Assembly (NCBI GenBank): GCA_031362415.1
Contig: JANLSK010000312.1
Location: 1 to 64,000, forward strand
Length of the DNA: 64,000 nucleotides
Reading direction: 5' to 3'
Source: VFJJ01 sp031362415
GTDB taxonomy: Bacteria; Actinomycetota; Acidimicrobiia; IMCC26256; VFJJ01
Under the pieces are notes generated by a model. It ran no database searches. It saw only the letters and a program-made list of their open reading frames with translations, and was not told the DNA's origin. Position numbers and translations under genes: made by a program. Positions 51,415 through 60,286 of the stretch are shown one piece after another; position 1 is the stretch's first letter; every line of letters starts with the position of its first letter.

Positions 51415-52764
51415 ATGTACCCTCACGATCAATCGGGCGCCCTGAGCGTGCAGCCCGAAGCAGACAATGCCCCAGTGGTGCAGAGCCGCACGTCCAGACC
51501 TCGTGTGCCTAGCTCGCCGCACCCCCATCCCGCGACGCAATCGTCGCATCCCGCGACCCCCATGGGTCGTTCCCACGATCACAGTCGGCCGAGCGCCGAT
51601 GGAAATGACGACGTGTCGCGTTCCTACGGATTTCTCAGTACCTATCCGCCCACCCAGTGCGGCCTCGCCACCTTCAGCGCCGCTCTCGGGCGTCATCTCG
51701 CCGATTCCGCCTCGACCGACGAGATTGGCGTGGTACGGGTCGCCGGCCGCGCGGTGGACCGCCGCGATGCAGAAACATCCCCCGGCGAGGTCGTCGGTGA
51801 GCTGATCGCCGGATCGCCCACGTCTCTCCGGCGAGCCGTCGCCACGCTCAACGAGTTCGACGTTGCTCTCGTCCAACACGAGTACGGGATCTTCGGTGGG
51901 CCCGACGGCGCCGAGATTCTGAACCTGCTCGAGGCCTTGGCCGTGCCGAGCATCGTCGTGCTCCACACCGTGCCCGTGGAGCCGACCCCGAACCAGCGTT
52001 TCATCCTCGAACGGATCGCCGATCTTGCAGGCGCGGTCGTCGTGATGACCGATACGGCACACCGGCGCTTGATCTCCGGATATGCGGTCGAGTCCGAGAA
52101 GGTCGAGCTGATCCCCCACGGCGCCGCCGCGCCGGGTCCGCGAATCGCGCTCGAGCCGTTGCACCAACGACCGACGATCCTCACCTGGGGCCTGCTCGGT
52201 CCCGGCAAGGGGATCGAGTGGGGCATCGACGCCGTGGCCCTGCTGAGCGACCTGTCGCCGGCGCCGCGCTACCTCGTGCTCGGCCAGACCCATCCCGTCG
52301 TGCGTGAGCGTGACGGCGAGTCGTACCGCGAGTCACTCATCGCCCGGGCCCGGAGGCTGGGCGTCGAGCACCTCGTCGAGTTCGACTCCGAGTACCGCAG
52401 CGTCGATTCGCTCCAGCGGACGGCCCGCGACGCGACCGTCGTGCTCCTGCCGTACGACTCGCGCGATCAGGTGACATCCGGCGTTCTCACCGAGGCTGTC
52501 ACCGCGGGGACGCCCGTCGTCGCCACGGCCTTTCCCCATGCCATCGACGTCCTCACGCAGGGCGCCGGTCTCGTGGTGCCCCAAGGGGACGCACCAGCCA
52601 TGGCGGCGGCTCTCCGGAGGATCCTGGTGGAGCCGGGGTTGGCCCGGCAGATGGCCAACGCCGGCCGTCCGATGGCGCTCACCTATGCCTGGCCTGCCGT
52701 GGCCGACCGCTACCGCCAGCTCGCTGAGCGGCTCGGAACCAGTAGAACCGCAGCCGTGGCGTGA
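51415..52764 (+). CDS. GT4-family glycosyltransferase
   Basis: The 449-residue protein has the start SYGFLSTYPPTQCGLATFSA near residue 69, ILTWGLLGPGKGIEWGIDAV near 250 and PYDSRDQVTSGVLTEAVTAG near 350, where Glu of the EX7E-type motif lies. The first 66 residues (Pro/Ser/His-rich) are not conserved, so the true start may be the GTG at 51613. In many bacteria this transferase is fused to the helical domain encoded by the next gene; here they are separate and overlap by GTGA. Donor and acceptor are unknown. Confidence 0.83.
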   Translation: MYPHDQSGALSVQPEADNAPVVQSRTSRPRVPSSPHPHPATQSSHPATPMGRSHDHSRPSADGNDDVSRSYGFLSTYPPTQCGLATFSAALGRHLADSASTDEIGVVRVAGRAVDRRDAETSPGEVVGELIAGSPTSLRRAVATLNEFDVALVQHEYGIFGGPDGAEILNLLEALAVPSIVVLHTVPVEPTPNQRFILERIADLAGAVVVMTDTAHRRLISGYAVESEKVELIPHGAAAPGPRIALEPLHQRPTILTWGLLGPGKGIEWGIDAVALLSDLSPAPRYLVLGQTHPVVRERDGESYRESLIARARRLGVEHLVEFDSEYRSVDSLQRTARDATVVLLPYDSRDQVTSGVLTEAVTAGTPVVATAFPHAIDVLTQGAGLVVPQGDAPAMAAALRRILVEPGLARQMANAGRPMALTYAWPAVADRYRQLAERLGTSRTAAVA

Positions 52765-53861
52765 GGGTGCTCGACGTCTCGTTCGAGCACCTGTCCCGGC
52801 TCACCGACAACGACGGCATCGTCGAGCATGCCAAGGACGCGGTTCCCCGTCTCGACTGCGGCTACTGCCTCGATGACGCCGCCCGAGGGCTGGTGGTGGT
52901 GAGTCGCGAGTCCCCAGAATCCCAACGAGCTGATGAGCTCGCGAGGCTCGGCGCCATCTACCTGAGCGTGGTTCTACGAGCCCAGGCGCCCGGAGGCCAG
53001 TTCCACAACCGCCTCGACACCACAGGGCGCTGGACCGACGTGGCCAGCCTGGAGGATTGCTGGGGACGAGCGTTGTGGGGCCTGGGAAGCGCCGCCGCAC
53101 GCAGCCCTCGGGTCGAGGTTCGCGACGCTGCGCTCCGGTGTTTCGAGCGAAGTGCCGGCCTCCGTTCGCCGTGGCGCCGAGCGATGGCGTTCGCGGCCCT
53201 GGGAGCCAGCGAGCTCCTCGTCGTCGACCCTGATCACCGCATGGCTCGCGATCTCGTCACTGCCGCCATCGCCTGCATCCGGCCCTCGGCACAGGGCAGG
53301 CCTTCTCCCCAGAGCAGGCCTTCGGCACAGGGCAGGCCCGAGACGCCGGGAGCGTCAGAGTCCTGGCCCTGGCCCGAGCCGCGCCTCAGATACGCCAACG
53401 CGGCGATACCCGAGGCCCTGATCGTGGGCGGGCGTGCCCTCGGCGATGACGTCGTCGTCGTCGAGGGGCTCGAGCTCCTCGAATGGCTGTGCGACATCGA
53501 GACTCGAGACGGACACTTTTCCGTCACACCGGTCGGTGGATGGGCACTCGGCGAGACCCGTCCGGGGTTCGACCAGCAGCCCATCGAGGTCGCTGCGCTC
53601 GCCGACGCCTGTGCCAGCGCATTCGATGCCACCGGCGAACACCGCTGGGTTCAGCGCGTGGAACTGGCCCAGGCCTGGTTCCTCGGCGACAACGATGCCG
53701 GCGCTCCCCTGTTCGATCCGGCGACGGGCGGCGGCTGCGACGGCCTCGAACCGAACGGCGCCAACATGAATCAAGGGGCCGAGTCGACCCTGGCCCTGGT
53801 GTCGACGTTCCAGCAGGCTCGGCGACTCCGCGATGTGAACGGTGGCGATGAGGGTGGATGA
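52761..53861 (+). CDS. (Alpha/alpha)-barrel-like protein associated with GT4/GH130
   Basis: The 366-residue protein matches the helical domain often found at the C-terminus of GT4 enzymes: HLSRLTDNDGIVEHAKDAVP near residue 10, GYCLDDAARGL near 37, FHNRLDTTGRWTDVASLEDC then WGRALWGLGSAAA near 80, and FDQQPIEVAALADACASAF near 270. A six-hairpin (AGE-like) fold is expected. The GTG start overlaps the transferase stop, and its end overlaps GH130. Residues about 175-195 are a repeat insertion (RPSAQGRPSPQSRPSAQGRP) from 18-bp DNA repeats. Its reaction is unknown; it may be structural. Confidence 0.7.
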   Translation: MRVLDVSFEHLSRLTDNDGIVEHAKDAVPRLDCGYCLDDAARGLVVVSRESPESQRADELARLGAIYLSVVLRAQAPGGQFHNRLDTTGRWTDVASLEDCWGRALWGLGSAAARSPRVEVRDAALRCFERSAGLRSPWRRAMAFAALGASELLVVDPDHRMARDLVTAAIACIRPSAQGRPSPQSRPSAQGRPETPGASESWPWPEPRLRYANAAIPEALIVGGRALGDDVVVVEGLELLEWLCDIETRDGHFSVTPVGGWALGETRPGFDQQPIEVAALADACASAFDATGEHRWVQRVELAQAWFLGDNDAGAPLFDPATGGGCDGLEPNGANMNQGAESTLALVSTFQQARRLRDVNGGDEGG

Positions 53862-55347
53862 CCTCGTCGCTCGGCACGCCACGATCCCGGTGAGAACCTC
53901 GCCGTACGCCATTCGGGCCGATCCTCGGCGGGTCTTGGCCAGGCTGCTCGTTGCCGGCGACGAGATGATGGTCGGTGGAGAGTCGCGCGCCGCCCTGGTC
54001 GTCAAGCGAGTGCTCGCTCTCTCGGAGCCGGCGGCCGCAGCGGCCCTCGACGAGGTGACCGAGGCCTTCTCGAGCCGGCACCGCGATCTCCACGGCCTGT
54101 TCGATCAGCACTTCTTGGTCGTTGCCCATCGGCTGCCAAAGGATGTCGAGCTATCGAGCACCCGGCGGCGGCTCATCGGCGCCTATTTCACACAGGAGTA
54201 CGCCGTCGAGGCTGCGGCGTTGTTCAACCCGTCGATCGTCCTGCATCCGGACCAGGACGGGCTGAACCCTGGACAGGCACGCTTCGTGATGAGCCTGCGA
54301 GCGGTCGGCGAGGGGCACCGGTCGAGCATCGAGTTCAGGACCGGCGTGATGGGCGCCGGGGGCACCATCGCGCTCGACGATCCCGGGCCCTATGTCGTGG
54401 CGGGCACCCCGGTCGACCCGGTGTTCGATCGCGCGCTTTTTCAGCGGGCGCTCGACGAGCTGACGGCACACAGCGAGGACATGGCGTTCGTCATCGAGAC
54501 GCTCCCCCGCAGTTTCGGCCGCGTCGAGCTCGATCAGGTCCTCGCGCTCTTGCGCTCCCACCAGGTCACCCGGCCGTCGGCGCTCCTGACCTCTGCACAT
54601 ATCGAGCTGGTCGCTTCGTGCAACTACGACATCGAGTTCCCGCTCAACTCGGCTTTGGCGGAGCGAGTGCTCTGGCCGCAAAGCCCCACCGAGACCAACG
54701 GTATGGAGGACGCCCGCTTCGTCAAGTTCATCGACGACGACGGTACGACGCGCTATTACGGCACCTATACCGCATTCGACGGGTCCCACATCGCGCCTCA
54801 GCTCATCGAGACCCGGGACTTTCGGGTGTTTCGGGTGTCGCAGCTCACGGGTCCTTCGGCCAAGAACAAGGGCATGGCCTTGTTTCCTCGGCGGATCGAC
54901 GGCTCGTTCGTCGCGCTGACGCGATCAGATCGCGAAAGCATCGGCATCGCAACGTCCGACAACGCCCTGGTCTGGGGCGAGTCGACGATCGTGCAGTCTC
55001 CGCTCGAGCCGTGGGAGCTGATCCAGATCGGCAATTGCGGATCGCCCATAGAAACGCCCGAAGGCTGGCTCGTGCTCACACACGGCGTGGGTCCGATGCG
55101 GGTGTATTCGATGGGCGCCGTGCTGCTCGACCTCCACGATCCGTGTCGGGTCATCGGCCGGCTGCGACGGCCATGGCTCGCCCCGACCGGGGCCGAGCGC
55201 GACGGCTATGTGCCCAACGTCGTGTACTCGTGCGGAGCGCTGGTCCACGATGACACGTTGGTGGTGCCCTACGGAAGTAGTGACGCCGCGGTGGGCATTG
55301 CCTACGTGGCCCTTCCCGAGCTCCTGGCAGCGCTGCGCTCGCCCTGA
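53848..55347 (+). CDS. GH130-family glycoside phosphorylase/hydrolase
   Basis: The 499-residue five-bladed propeller protein has GMEDARFVKFIDDDGTTRYY near residue 288, matching the GxEDxR motif with the general acid Asp, followed by GTYTAFDGSHIAPQLIET. KNKGMALFPRRIDGSFVALT near 340 and GNCGSPIETPEGWLVLTHGV near 395 line the phosphate and sugar site. GH130 enzymes act on beta-mannosides, often by phosphorolysis. A long N-terminal helical extension (about 250 residues) is normal for this subgroup. GTG at 53842 or ATG at 53848 may start it; both overlap the preceding gene. Confidence 0.83.
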   Translation: MRVDDLVARHATIPVRTSPYAIRADPRRVLARLLVAGDEMMVGGESRAALVVKRVLALSEPAAAAALDEVTEAFSSRHRDLHGLFDQHFLVVAHRLPKDVELSSTRRRLIGAYFTQEYAVEAAALFNPSIVLHPDQDGLNPGQARFVMSLRAVGEGHRSSIEFRTGVMGAGGTIALDDPGPYVVAGTPVDPVFDRALFQRALDELTAHSEDMAFVIETLPRSFGRVELDQVLALLRSHQVTRPSALLTSAHIELVASCNYDIEFPLNSALAERVLWPQSPTETNGMEDARFVKFIDDDGTTRYYGTYTAFDGSHIAPQLIETRDFRVFRVSQLTGPSAKNKGMALFPRRIDGSFVALTRSDRESIGIATSDNALVWGESTIVQSPLEPWELIQIGNCGSPIETPEGWLVLTHGVGPMRVYSMGAVLLDLHDPCRVIGRLRRPWLAPTGAERDGYVPNVVYSCGALVHDDTLVVPYGSSDAAVGIAYVALPELLAALRSP

Positions 55348-55426
55348 CACCGCCCTCGGTTCGCCCCGGCTCCGATACCGTTCTCGTTTCCACCGCGAAC
55401 GGCGGCCGCGAAACCGAGGAGACGCC

Positions 55427-56275
55427 GTGCCTTCGAGCAGCATCCTGACGCTCACCTGTCCCGACCGTCCAGGGATCGTGCACGCCGTGTGCAGCGGCTT
55501 GCTCGAGGTGGGGGGCAACATCGTCGAGAACGCGCAGTTCGGTGATGTCGACACGGCGGTGTTCTGCATGCGGACGGTGTTCGGTGCCGATACCGACGAT
55601 CCGGCCGTGATCACCAGCGCGATCCGCCGTCATCTCGCCGACCCCGGGGCATCGCTGCGCGTTCGCTCGACGGGACATCGGCCCCGGTTACTGGTGCTGG
55701 TCTCGAAGTACGACCATTGCCTGGTCGATCTCCTGTACAGGTGGCGCAGCGGTTCACTCCCCGTCGAGATTTCCGCCGTGGTCTCGAACCATGACGACTG
55801 CCGCGCGCTGGTGGAGAGCCATGGCATCCCCTACCACCATCTCCCCGTCACCGCGGCGACCAAGGCGGCGCAAGAAGCCGAGATCATGGAGCTCGTTCGT
55901 GAGACGGGCATCGAGCTCGTCGTGTTGGCCCGCTACATGCAGATCCTGAGCAACGACCTGTGCGCTGAGCTCGCGGGCCGGGCGATCAACATCCACCATT
56001 CGTTCCTGCCCGGGTTCAAGGGCGCCCGGCCGTACCACCAGGCGCACGATCGTGGCGTCAAGCTGGTGGGAGCGACCGCGCACTTCGTGACCGCCGATCT
56101 CGACGAGGGTCCGATCATCGACCAGGACGTCGTTCGGGTCGACCACGCCCACACCGTCGAGCAGCTCACGAACCTGGGCCAGGACGTCGAGCGGATGGTG
56201 CTCTCGCGCGCCGTGCGCTACTGGGCCGAGGACCGCATCCTCCTCGTGGGCCGAAAGACGGTCGTCTTCCCCTGA
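55427..56275 (+). CDS. purU: Formyltetrahydrofolate deformylase
   Basis: The 282-residue enzyme releases formate from 10-formyl-THF, balancing one-carbon pools. The N-terminal ACT domain is LTLTCPDRPGIVHAVCSGLL, and the catalytic domain shows VLVSKYDHCLVDLLYRWRSG near residue 90, VLARYMQILS near 165, INIHHSFLPGFKGARPYHQA near 188 (catalytic Asn and His) and TADLDEGPIIDQDVVRV with the catalytic Asp near 225. A GTG start with GAGGAG 5 bp upstream. It lies 79 bp after GH130 and probably has its own promoter. Confidence 0.95.
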   Translation: MPSSSILTLTCPDRPGIVHAVCSGLLEVGGNIVENAQFGDVDTAVFCMRTVFGADTDDPAVITSAIRRHLADPGASLRVRSTGHRPRLLVLVSKYDHCLVDLLYRWRSGSLPVEISAVVSNHDDCRALVESHGIPYHHLPVTAATKAAQEAEIMELVRETGIELVVLARYMQILSNDLCAELAGRAINIHHSFLPGFKGARPYHQAHDRGVKLVGATAHFVTADLDEGPIIDQDVVRVDHAHTVEQLTNLGQDVERMVLSRAVRYWAEDRILLVGRKTVVFP

Positions 56276-56330
56276 TCCTGCACGGAGGCGGACGGGTCGA
56301 CGAGAAAACCGCACCAACGACAGCTCCCGA

Positions 56331-58724
56331 TCACCGCTCGACCGGGATGACGCCCATCAGCTCGAGCACCCGAGACGGCGGGAGGTACTGCTCGAGCACC
56401 TTGGCGTTCCAGGGGCTCAAGGCATCTTCGACCGCCGAGCACACCGCAGCAGGCGCTCCGATGGCACCGCCTTCGCCCACTCCCCGGAAGTTGACCTCCT
56501 GCGTGACGACCGTGGCGTCGACGTGGTGGATCTCGATCGGGGGGATCTCCATGGAGCTCGGGATCAGATAATCCATGAACGTACCGGCCTTGAACGTGCC
56601 GTCATCGTCGTAGGCCGAGTGCTCGTAAAGCACCTCGCCGATCCCCTGGGCGATACCGCCGCGGATCTGCCCTTCGACGATCGCCGGGTTGATCACGTCG
56701 CCGCAGTCCTCGACCACGACGTAGCGCAGCACCTTCACCACGCCGGTCTCGGGATCGATCTCCACGAAGCAGCTGTGGACCGACTGGGTCCAGCCGCCGT
56801 CGCCAGCACGGAAGTCGAACGTGGCCTCGATACCGGGATCGCGACCGGGCGGCAGGTAATGCGGGGCCAGCCAGGCCGTCATCGCCACCTGGGCCAGGGG
56901 CATCGCCTTGTCGGGGCTGCCCTTCACCCGCGCTACCCCGTCGACCACCTCGATATCTGTCGGATTCGCCTCGAGCATGTGGGCCACGATCTCAGCCACC
57001 TGGTCGCGCACGGCTCGGGCCACGCCGATCACCGATCCGCTCGCAACGGTGGCTGCTCGCGAGCCGCCCGTCCCCATCATCGAGAACGGGGCGGTACGCG
57101 AGTCGCTGTGGATGATCCGCACCGCGCTCATGGGGACGCCGAGCTCGTCGGCTGCGAGCTGGGCCAGGGTCGTCTCGTGCCCCTGCCCGTGGGGCGCCTG
57201 GCTGGTGTAGACCGACAGCGAGCCGTCGACCTCGAGCCGGGCCATCGCCCGTTCGGGCGGGACGTTGAAGCCGATCGACGGTCCGTAGTCGGCCGGCCCG
57301 GGTGCGGGCTCGATGAACGACACGACCCCGAGGCCCAGCACCCGCCCGGGCCGCCCGGGCTGTCCGGGGTGTCCGGGCTTGCCGCCCTCGCCGCGGGCCC
57401 GCTCCGACGCCTGCTCGGCCCGGAATCCGGCCCAGTCGGCGACCCGTTCGGACTTGTCGAGGGCCGACCGGAGCGTGATGCCCGAGAGCGTGGGTCCGGC
57501 CGGGAGCTTGTGGGGAAAGGCGTCGGCGCCAAGGAGGTTGCGGCGACGCACCTCGACGGGATCGAGCCCCAGCTCCCGACCGATGCGGTCGAGCACCCGC
57601 TCACGCACCCAGGTCTCGATGGCCCACGGCCCCCGGTAGGCGACGTAGGTCGCCTTGTTCGTGAACACGGCCCGGTGCCGGAAGGAGTAATCGGCGATGT
57701 CGTACGCGCCGGGGATGAGCACCCGGGCCAGGGTCCCCACGAGCGTGGTGATCGGCGCGGAGGAGGTGGGGTAGGCGCCTCCCGCCAGCACCATGTCGAG
57801 CCGGAGGCCGAGGATCCGCCCGTCGGCGTCGACGGCGGCTTCGACGGTCACGGTCTCTTCACGGGCCTGGCCGCCAACGGAGAGGTTCTCGGTTCTGTCC
57901 TCGATCCACTTGACGGGACGGCCGGGGAGCGCCTTGGCGGCCGCGCACACGGCCAGCTCCTCGTGCCCGAGCGAGGTCTTCTGGCCGAACGACCCGCCAA
58001 CGTCGCCGAGAATCACGTCGATGTTGGTGGTCGGGAGCGCCAGCGCGGAGCCGATGACGAACCGGGCCATCTGCGTGCCCTGCAAGGTTCCGATGTAGGT
58101 GAAATGGTTCCGGCCGGGCTCGTAGGTCGCGATGACACCCCGAGTCTCCATGGGGCAGTTGGTGATCCGATGCTGAACGAACGTCTCGCGAATGGTGTGC
58201 GCAGCCCGGGTGAACGCCGCGTCAGGGTCGCCGTAGGTGGTCTGTTCCTCGTAGAGGACGTTGCCCTCGAGCTCGTCCCAAACTCTCGGCCCGTCGGATG
58301 CCAGGGCCCGCGCGATCGATCCGATACCGGCGAGCTCCTCGTACTCCACCTCGACGAGCTCGCAGGCGTCCTCAGCGATGGCGCGGGAGTCGGCGATCAC
58401 CAGCGCCACGGTGTCACCGACCATGCGCACCTTGTCGGTGGCCAGGCACGTGAAGCGGGGACAGCTCATCCCCGGAGGGCCCTGGGTGACGATCGGCGCA
58501 ACATGACGCGCGAGATCGGCGGCCGTGAACACCGCGATCACCCCCGGATGCGCTCGTGCCGCCGCGGTGTCGATCGAGTGCACCCGGGCGTGGGCGAAGG
58601 GACTGCGGACGAACGCCGCGTGACCGAGTCCGTGCGGCTGTCGGTCGTCGATGTAGAGCCCGCCTCCGGTGAGGATGCGCGGGTCCTCGACCCTGGTGAC
58701 CCGGGTTCCGGTGAATCGCTGCAC
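56331..58724 (-). CDS. Molybdenum hydroxylase large subunit (xanthine dehydrogenase family)
   Basis: The 797-residue subunit binds the molybdopterin-cytosine cofactor. It opens with RVEDPRILTGGGLYIDD; GDVGGSFGQKTSLGHEELAV near residue 250, FSMMGTGGSRAATVASGSVI near 540 and the catalytic Glu in FRGVGEGGAIGAPAAV near 760 are typical. Position 375 reads AYRGPWAIE, not AYRCSFR, so it is not a form I CO dehydrogenase. A collagen-like insert (GKPGHPGQPGRPGR) at about 465-480 is unusual. The GTG start lies one base after the FeS-subunit stop. With the next two genes it makes a complete hydroxylase for an unknown substrate. Confidence 0.9.
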   Translation of the reverse strand: MQRFTGTRVTRVEDPRILTGGGLYIDDRQPHGLGHAAFVRSPFAHARVHSIDTAAARAHPGVIAVFTAADLARHVAPIVTQGPPGMSCPRFTCLATDKVRMVGDTVALVIADSRAIAEDACELVEVEYEELAGIGSIARALASDGPRVWDELEGNVLYEEQTTYGDPDAAFTRAAHTIRETFVQHRITNCPMETRGVIATYEPGRNHFTYIGTLQGTQMARFVIGSALALPTTNIDVILGDVGGSFGQKTSLGHEELAVCAAAKALPGRPVKWIEDRTENLSVGGQAREETVTVEAAVDADGRILGLRLDMVLAGGAYPTSSAPITTLVGTLARVLIPGAYDIADYSFRHRAVFTNKATYVAYRGPWAIETWVRERVLDRIGRELGLDPVEVRRRNLLGADAFPHKLPAGPTLSGITLRSALDKSERVADWAGFRAEQASERARGEGGKPGHPGQPGRPGRVLGLGVVSFIEPAPGPADYGPSIGFNVPPERAMARLEVDGSLSVYTSQAPHGQGHETTLAQLAADELGVPMSAVRIIHSDSRTAPFSMMGTGGSRAATVASGSVIGVARAVRDQVAEIVAHMLEANPTDIEVVDGVARVKGSPDKAMPLAQVAMTAWLAPHYLPPGRDPGIEATFDFRAGDGGWTQSVHSCFVEIDPETGVVKVLRYVVVEDCGDVINPAIVEGQIRGGIAQGIGEVLYEHSAYDDDGTFKAGTFMDYLIPSSMEIPPIEIHHVDATVVTQEVNFRGVGEGGAIGAPAAVCSAVEDALSPWNAKVLEQYLPPSRVLELMGVIPVER

Positions 58725-58725
58725 C

Positions 58726-59301
58726 TCAGGCCCCCGAGCTCTCGGACGTGATCTCCCAGGCCCGGCGAACGCCGTCGACGATCGACTGGTAGCCCGTGCA
58801 CCGACAGAGGTTCCCCGACAGCGCTTCACGGAGCTCGTCGTCGGACGGTGCACCTGCGCTCTGGGTGCCTGCGATCTGCTCACGCCGGGCGAGGTATGCC
58901 GTGATCGCCATGAGAAAGCCGGGTGTGCAGAATCCGCACTGGAAGCTCATGGCCTCCAGACACCCCTGTTGCACGGGGTGCATCGCGGCGACCGAGCCCA
59001 GGCCCTCGACGGTCGTGACGGCCGTGTCCCGGGCCTGCACGGCGAGCATGAGGCACGAGCGCACGGGATCGCCGTCGACGAGCACGGTGCAGGCGCCGCA
59101 CACACCGTGCTCGCATCCCAGATGCGTCGCGGTGAGGCCGAGGTCGTCGCGCAGCCAGTCGGCCAAGGTGCGCCTGGGCTCGACGGTGGCGCTGTGACGC
59201 ATCCCGTTCACCGTGACGGGCACGGTGGCAGCGGGGATCTCCAGCGGCGCAGTCGGCAAGGCCGGCAAGGCCGGGGTCGATGGCAGCTCAGCGGACGCCA
59301 T
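58726..59301 (-). CDS. (2Fe-2S)-binding subunit of molybdenum hydroxylase
   Basis: The 191-residue electron-transfer subunit has a plant-ferredoxin-type cluster (CEHGVCGACTVLVDGDPVRS with a following Cys, near residue 65) and the second cluster (QCGFCTPGF near 120 and GNLCRCTGYQSIVDGV near 165). The first 30 residues are a Pro/Ala-rich extension not found in most relatives (usual length about 160), so translation could start later at the Met before RHSATVEP. It overlaps the FAD subunit gene by 14 bp and is followed at once by the large subunit. Confidence 0.92.
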   Translation of the reverse strand: MASAELPSTPALPALPTAPLEIPAATVPVTVNGMRHSATVEPRRTLADWLRDDLGLTATHLGCEHGVCGACTVLVDGDPVRSCLMLAVQARDTAVTTVEGLGSVAAMHPVQQGCLEAMSFQCGFCTPGFLMAITAYLARREQIAGTQSAGAPSDDELREALSGNLCRCTGYQSIVDGVRRAWEITSESSGA

Positions 59302-60157
59302 CGACGGCCTCCTTGACGACACGCTCGGTGAGCACACCGGCGATGTGGCGGCGATAGGCGGCGCTGGCGTGGACGTCTCCCGACGGATCGAGACCGGCGC
59401 GGGCCACAGCCGCCATCTCGGCGATGGCTGCGGTCGTGGGCTCGTGGCCGACGAGCATCCGCTCGGCCTCGGGGGCCCGCACGGGCGTCCCGGCCACGCC
59501 GGTGAAGGCCAGCCGGGCGTCGGTGACCAAACCGGTCGCCGGGTCGAGCTGCACCACGGCGCCGGCACCCACGATGGCGAAGTCGCCGTGACGCCGGGCG
59601 ATCTCCTGGAACCCGGCGCCGGCAGCCGAGGGCCAGACCGGAAGCCGGATCTCGACGAGGAGCTCGTGGGGCAGTGCGGCGGTGGTGAGGAAGCCCTGGA
59701 AGAACTCGGCGGCGGGAACGATCCGGTCGCCACCCGAGGCCGATCGCAGCACCATCTCGGCTTCGAGCGCCAGCATCACCGCCGGGAGCTCGGCGGCAGG
59801 GTCGGCATGGGCGACGCTGCCGCCGATGGTGCCCCGGTTGCGGATGGGGCCGTGGGCGATGAACGGGATCGCCTTTCCCAGCAAGGGACTGGCGGCCTGC
59901 AACGCTGTCGAACGCTCGACCGTGCACTGGCGGACGGTGGCCCCGATTCGAGTGCGCCCGTTCACGTGATACCGGCCAAGCTCGGCGATGCGCCCGATGT
60001 CGACGAGCCTCGCCGGTCGGGCCAGGCGCATGCTCAACAGTGGTATGAGGCTCTGGCCCCCGGCAAGGACCTTGGCCTCGTCGCCGTGCTCGGCCAGGAG
60101 GCTCATGGCCTCCTCGGTCGTCTCGGGCGCGTCGTACTCGAAGGGCGGCGGCTTCAT
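59288..60157 (-). CDS. FAD-binding subunit of molybdenum hydroxylase
   Basis: The 289-residue subunit has the two FAD loops of the CoxM/CutM family, VLAGGQSLIPLLSMRLARPA near residue 30 and IRNRGTIGGSVAHADPAAEL near 105, and the C-terminal CO-dehydrogenase flavoprotein domain (RRHGDFAIVGAGAVVQLD near 190). It passes electrons from the FeS clusters to an acceptor. It is first in the leftward operon FAD-FeS-Mo. The 129-bp gap upstream, to the divergent SDR, carries repeated GGGAGCCG words and no clear promoter. Confidence 0.92.
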   Translation of the reverse strand: MKPPPFEYDAPETTEEAMSLLAEHGDEAKVLAGGQSLIPLLSMRLARPARLVDIGRIAELGRYHVNGRTRIGATVRQCTVERSTALQAASPLLGKAIPFIAHGPIRNRGTIGGSVAHADPAAELPAVMLALEAEMVLRSASGGDRIVPAAEFFQGFLTTAALPHELLVEIRLPVWPSAAGAGFQEIARRHGDFAIVGAGAVVQLDPATGLVTDARLAFTGVAGTPVRAPEAERMLVGHEPTTAAIAEMAAVARAGLDPSGDVHASAAYRRHIAGVLTERVVKEAVDGVR

Positions 60158-60286
60158 GGCGGCAGCCTTGCACGCCCGTCGGAGACGTGCCCGACATCGA
60201 GCCCGCAGGGAGCCGGCAGGGTGCGGGCAGGGAGCCGTCCTGCGAGCACGACCGGCGGCTTGCGGTCATCGCCGATGCCCGACAGC

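Noticed and set aside
51247..52293. Long leftward extension of the GT4 gene at 50233
   Set aside because: It overlaps the divergent GT4 gene and shows no family sequence.
56331..60157. CO dehydrogenase (coxLSM)
   Set aside because: The large subunit has AYRGPWAIE where form I CO dehydrogenase has AYRCSFR; only the general hydroxylase family is supported.
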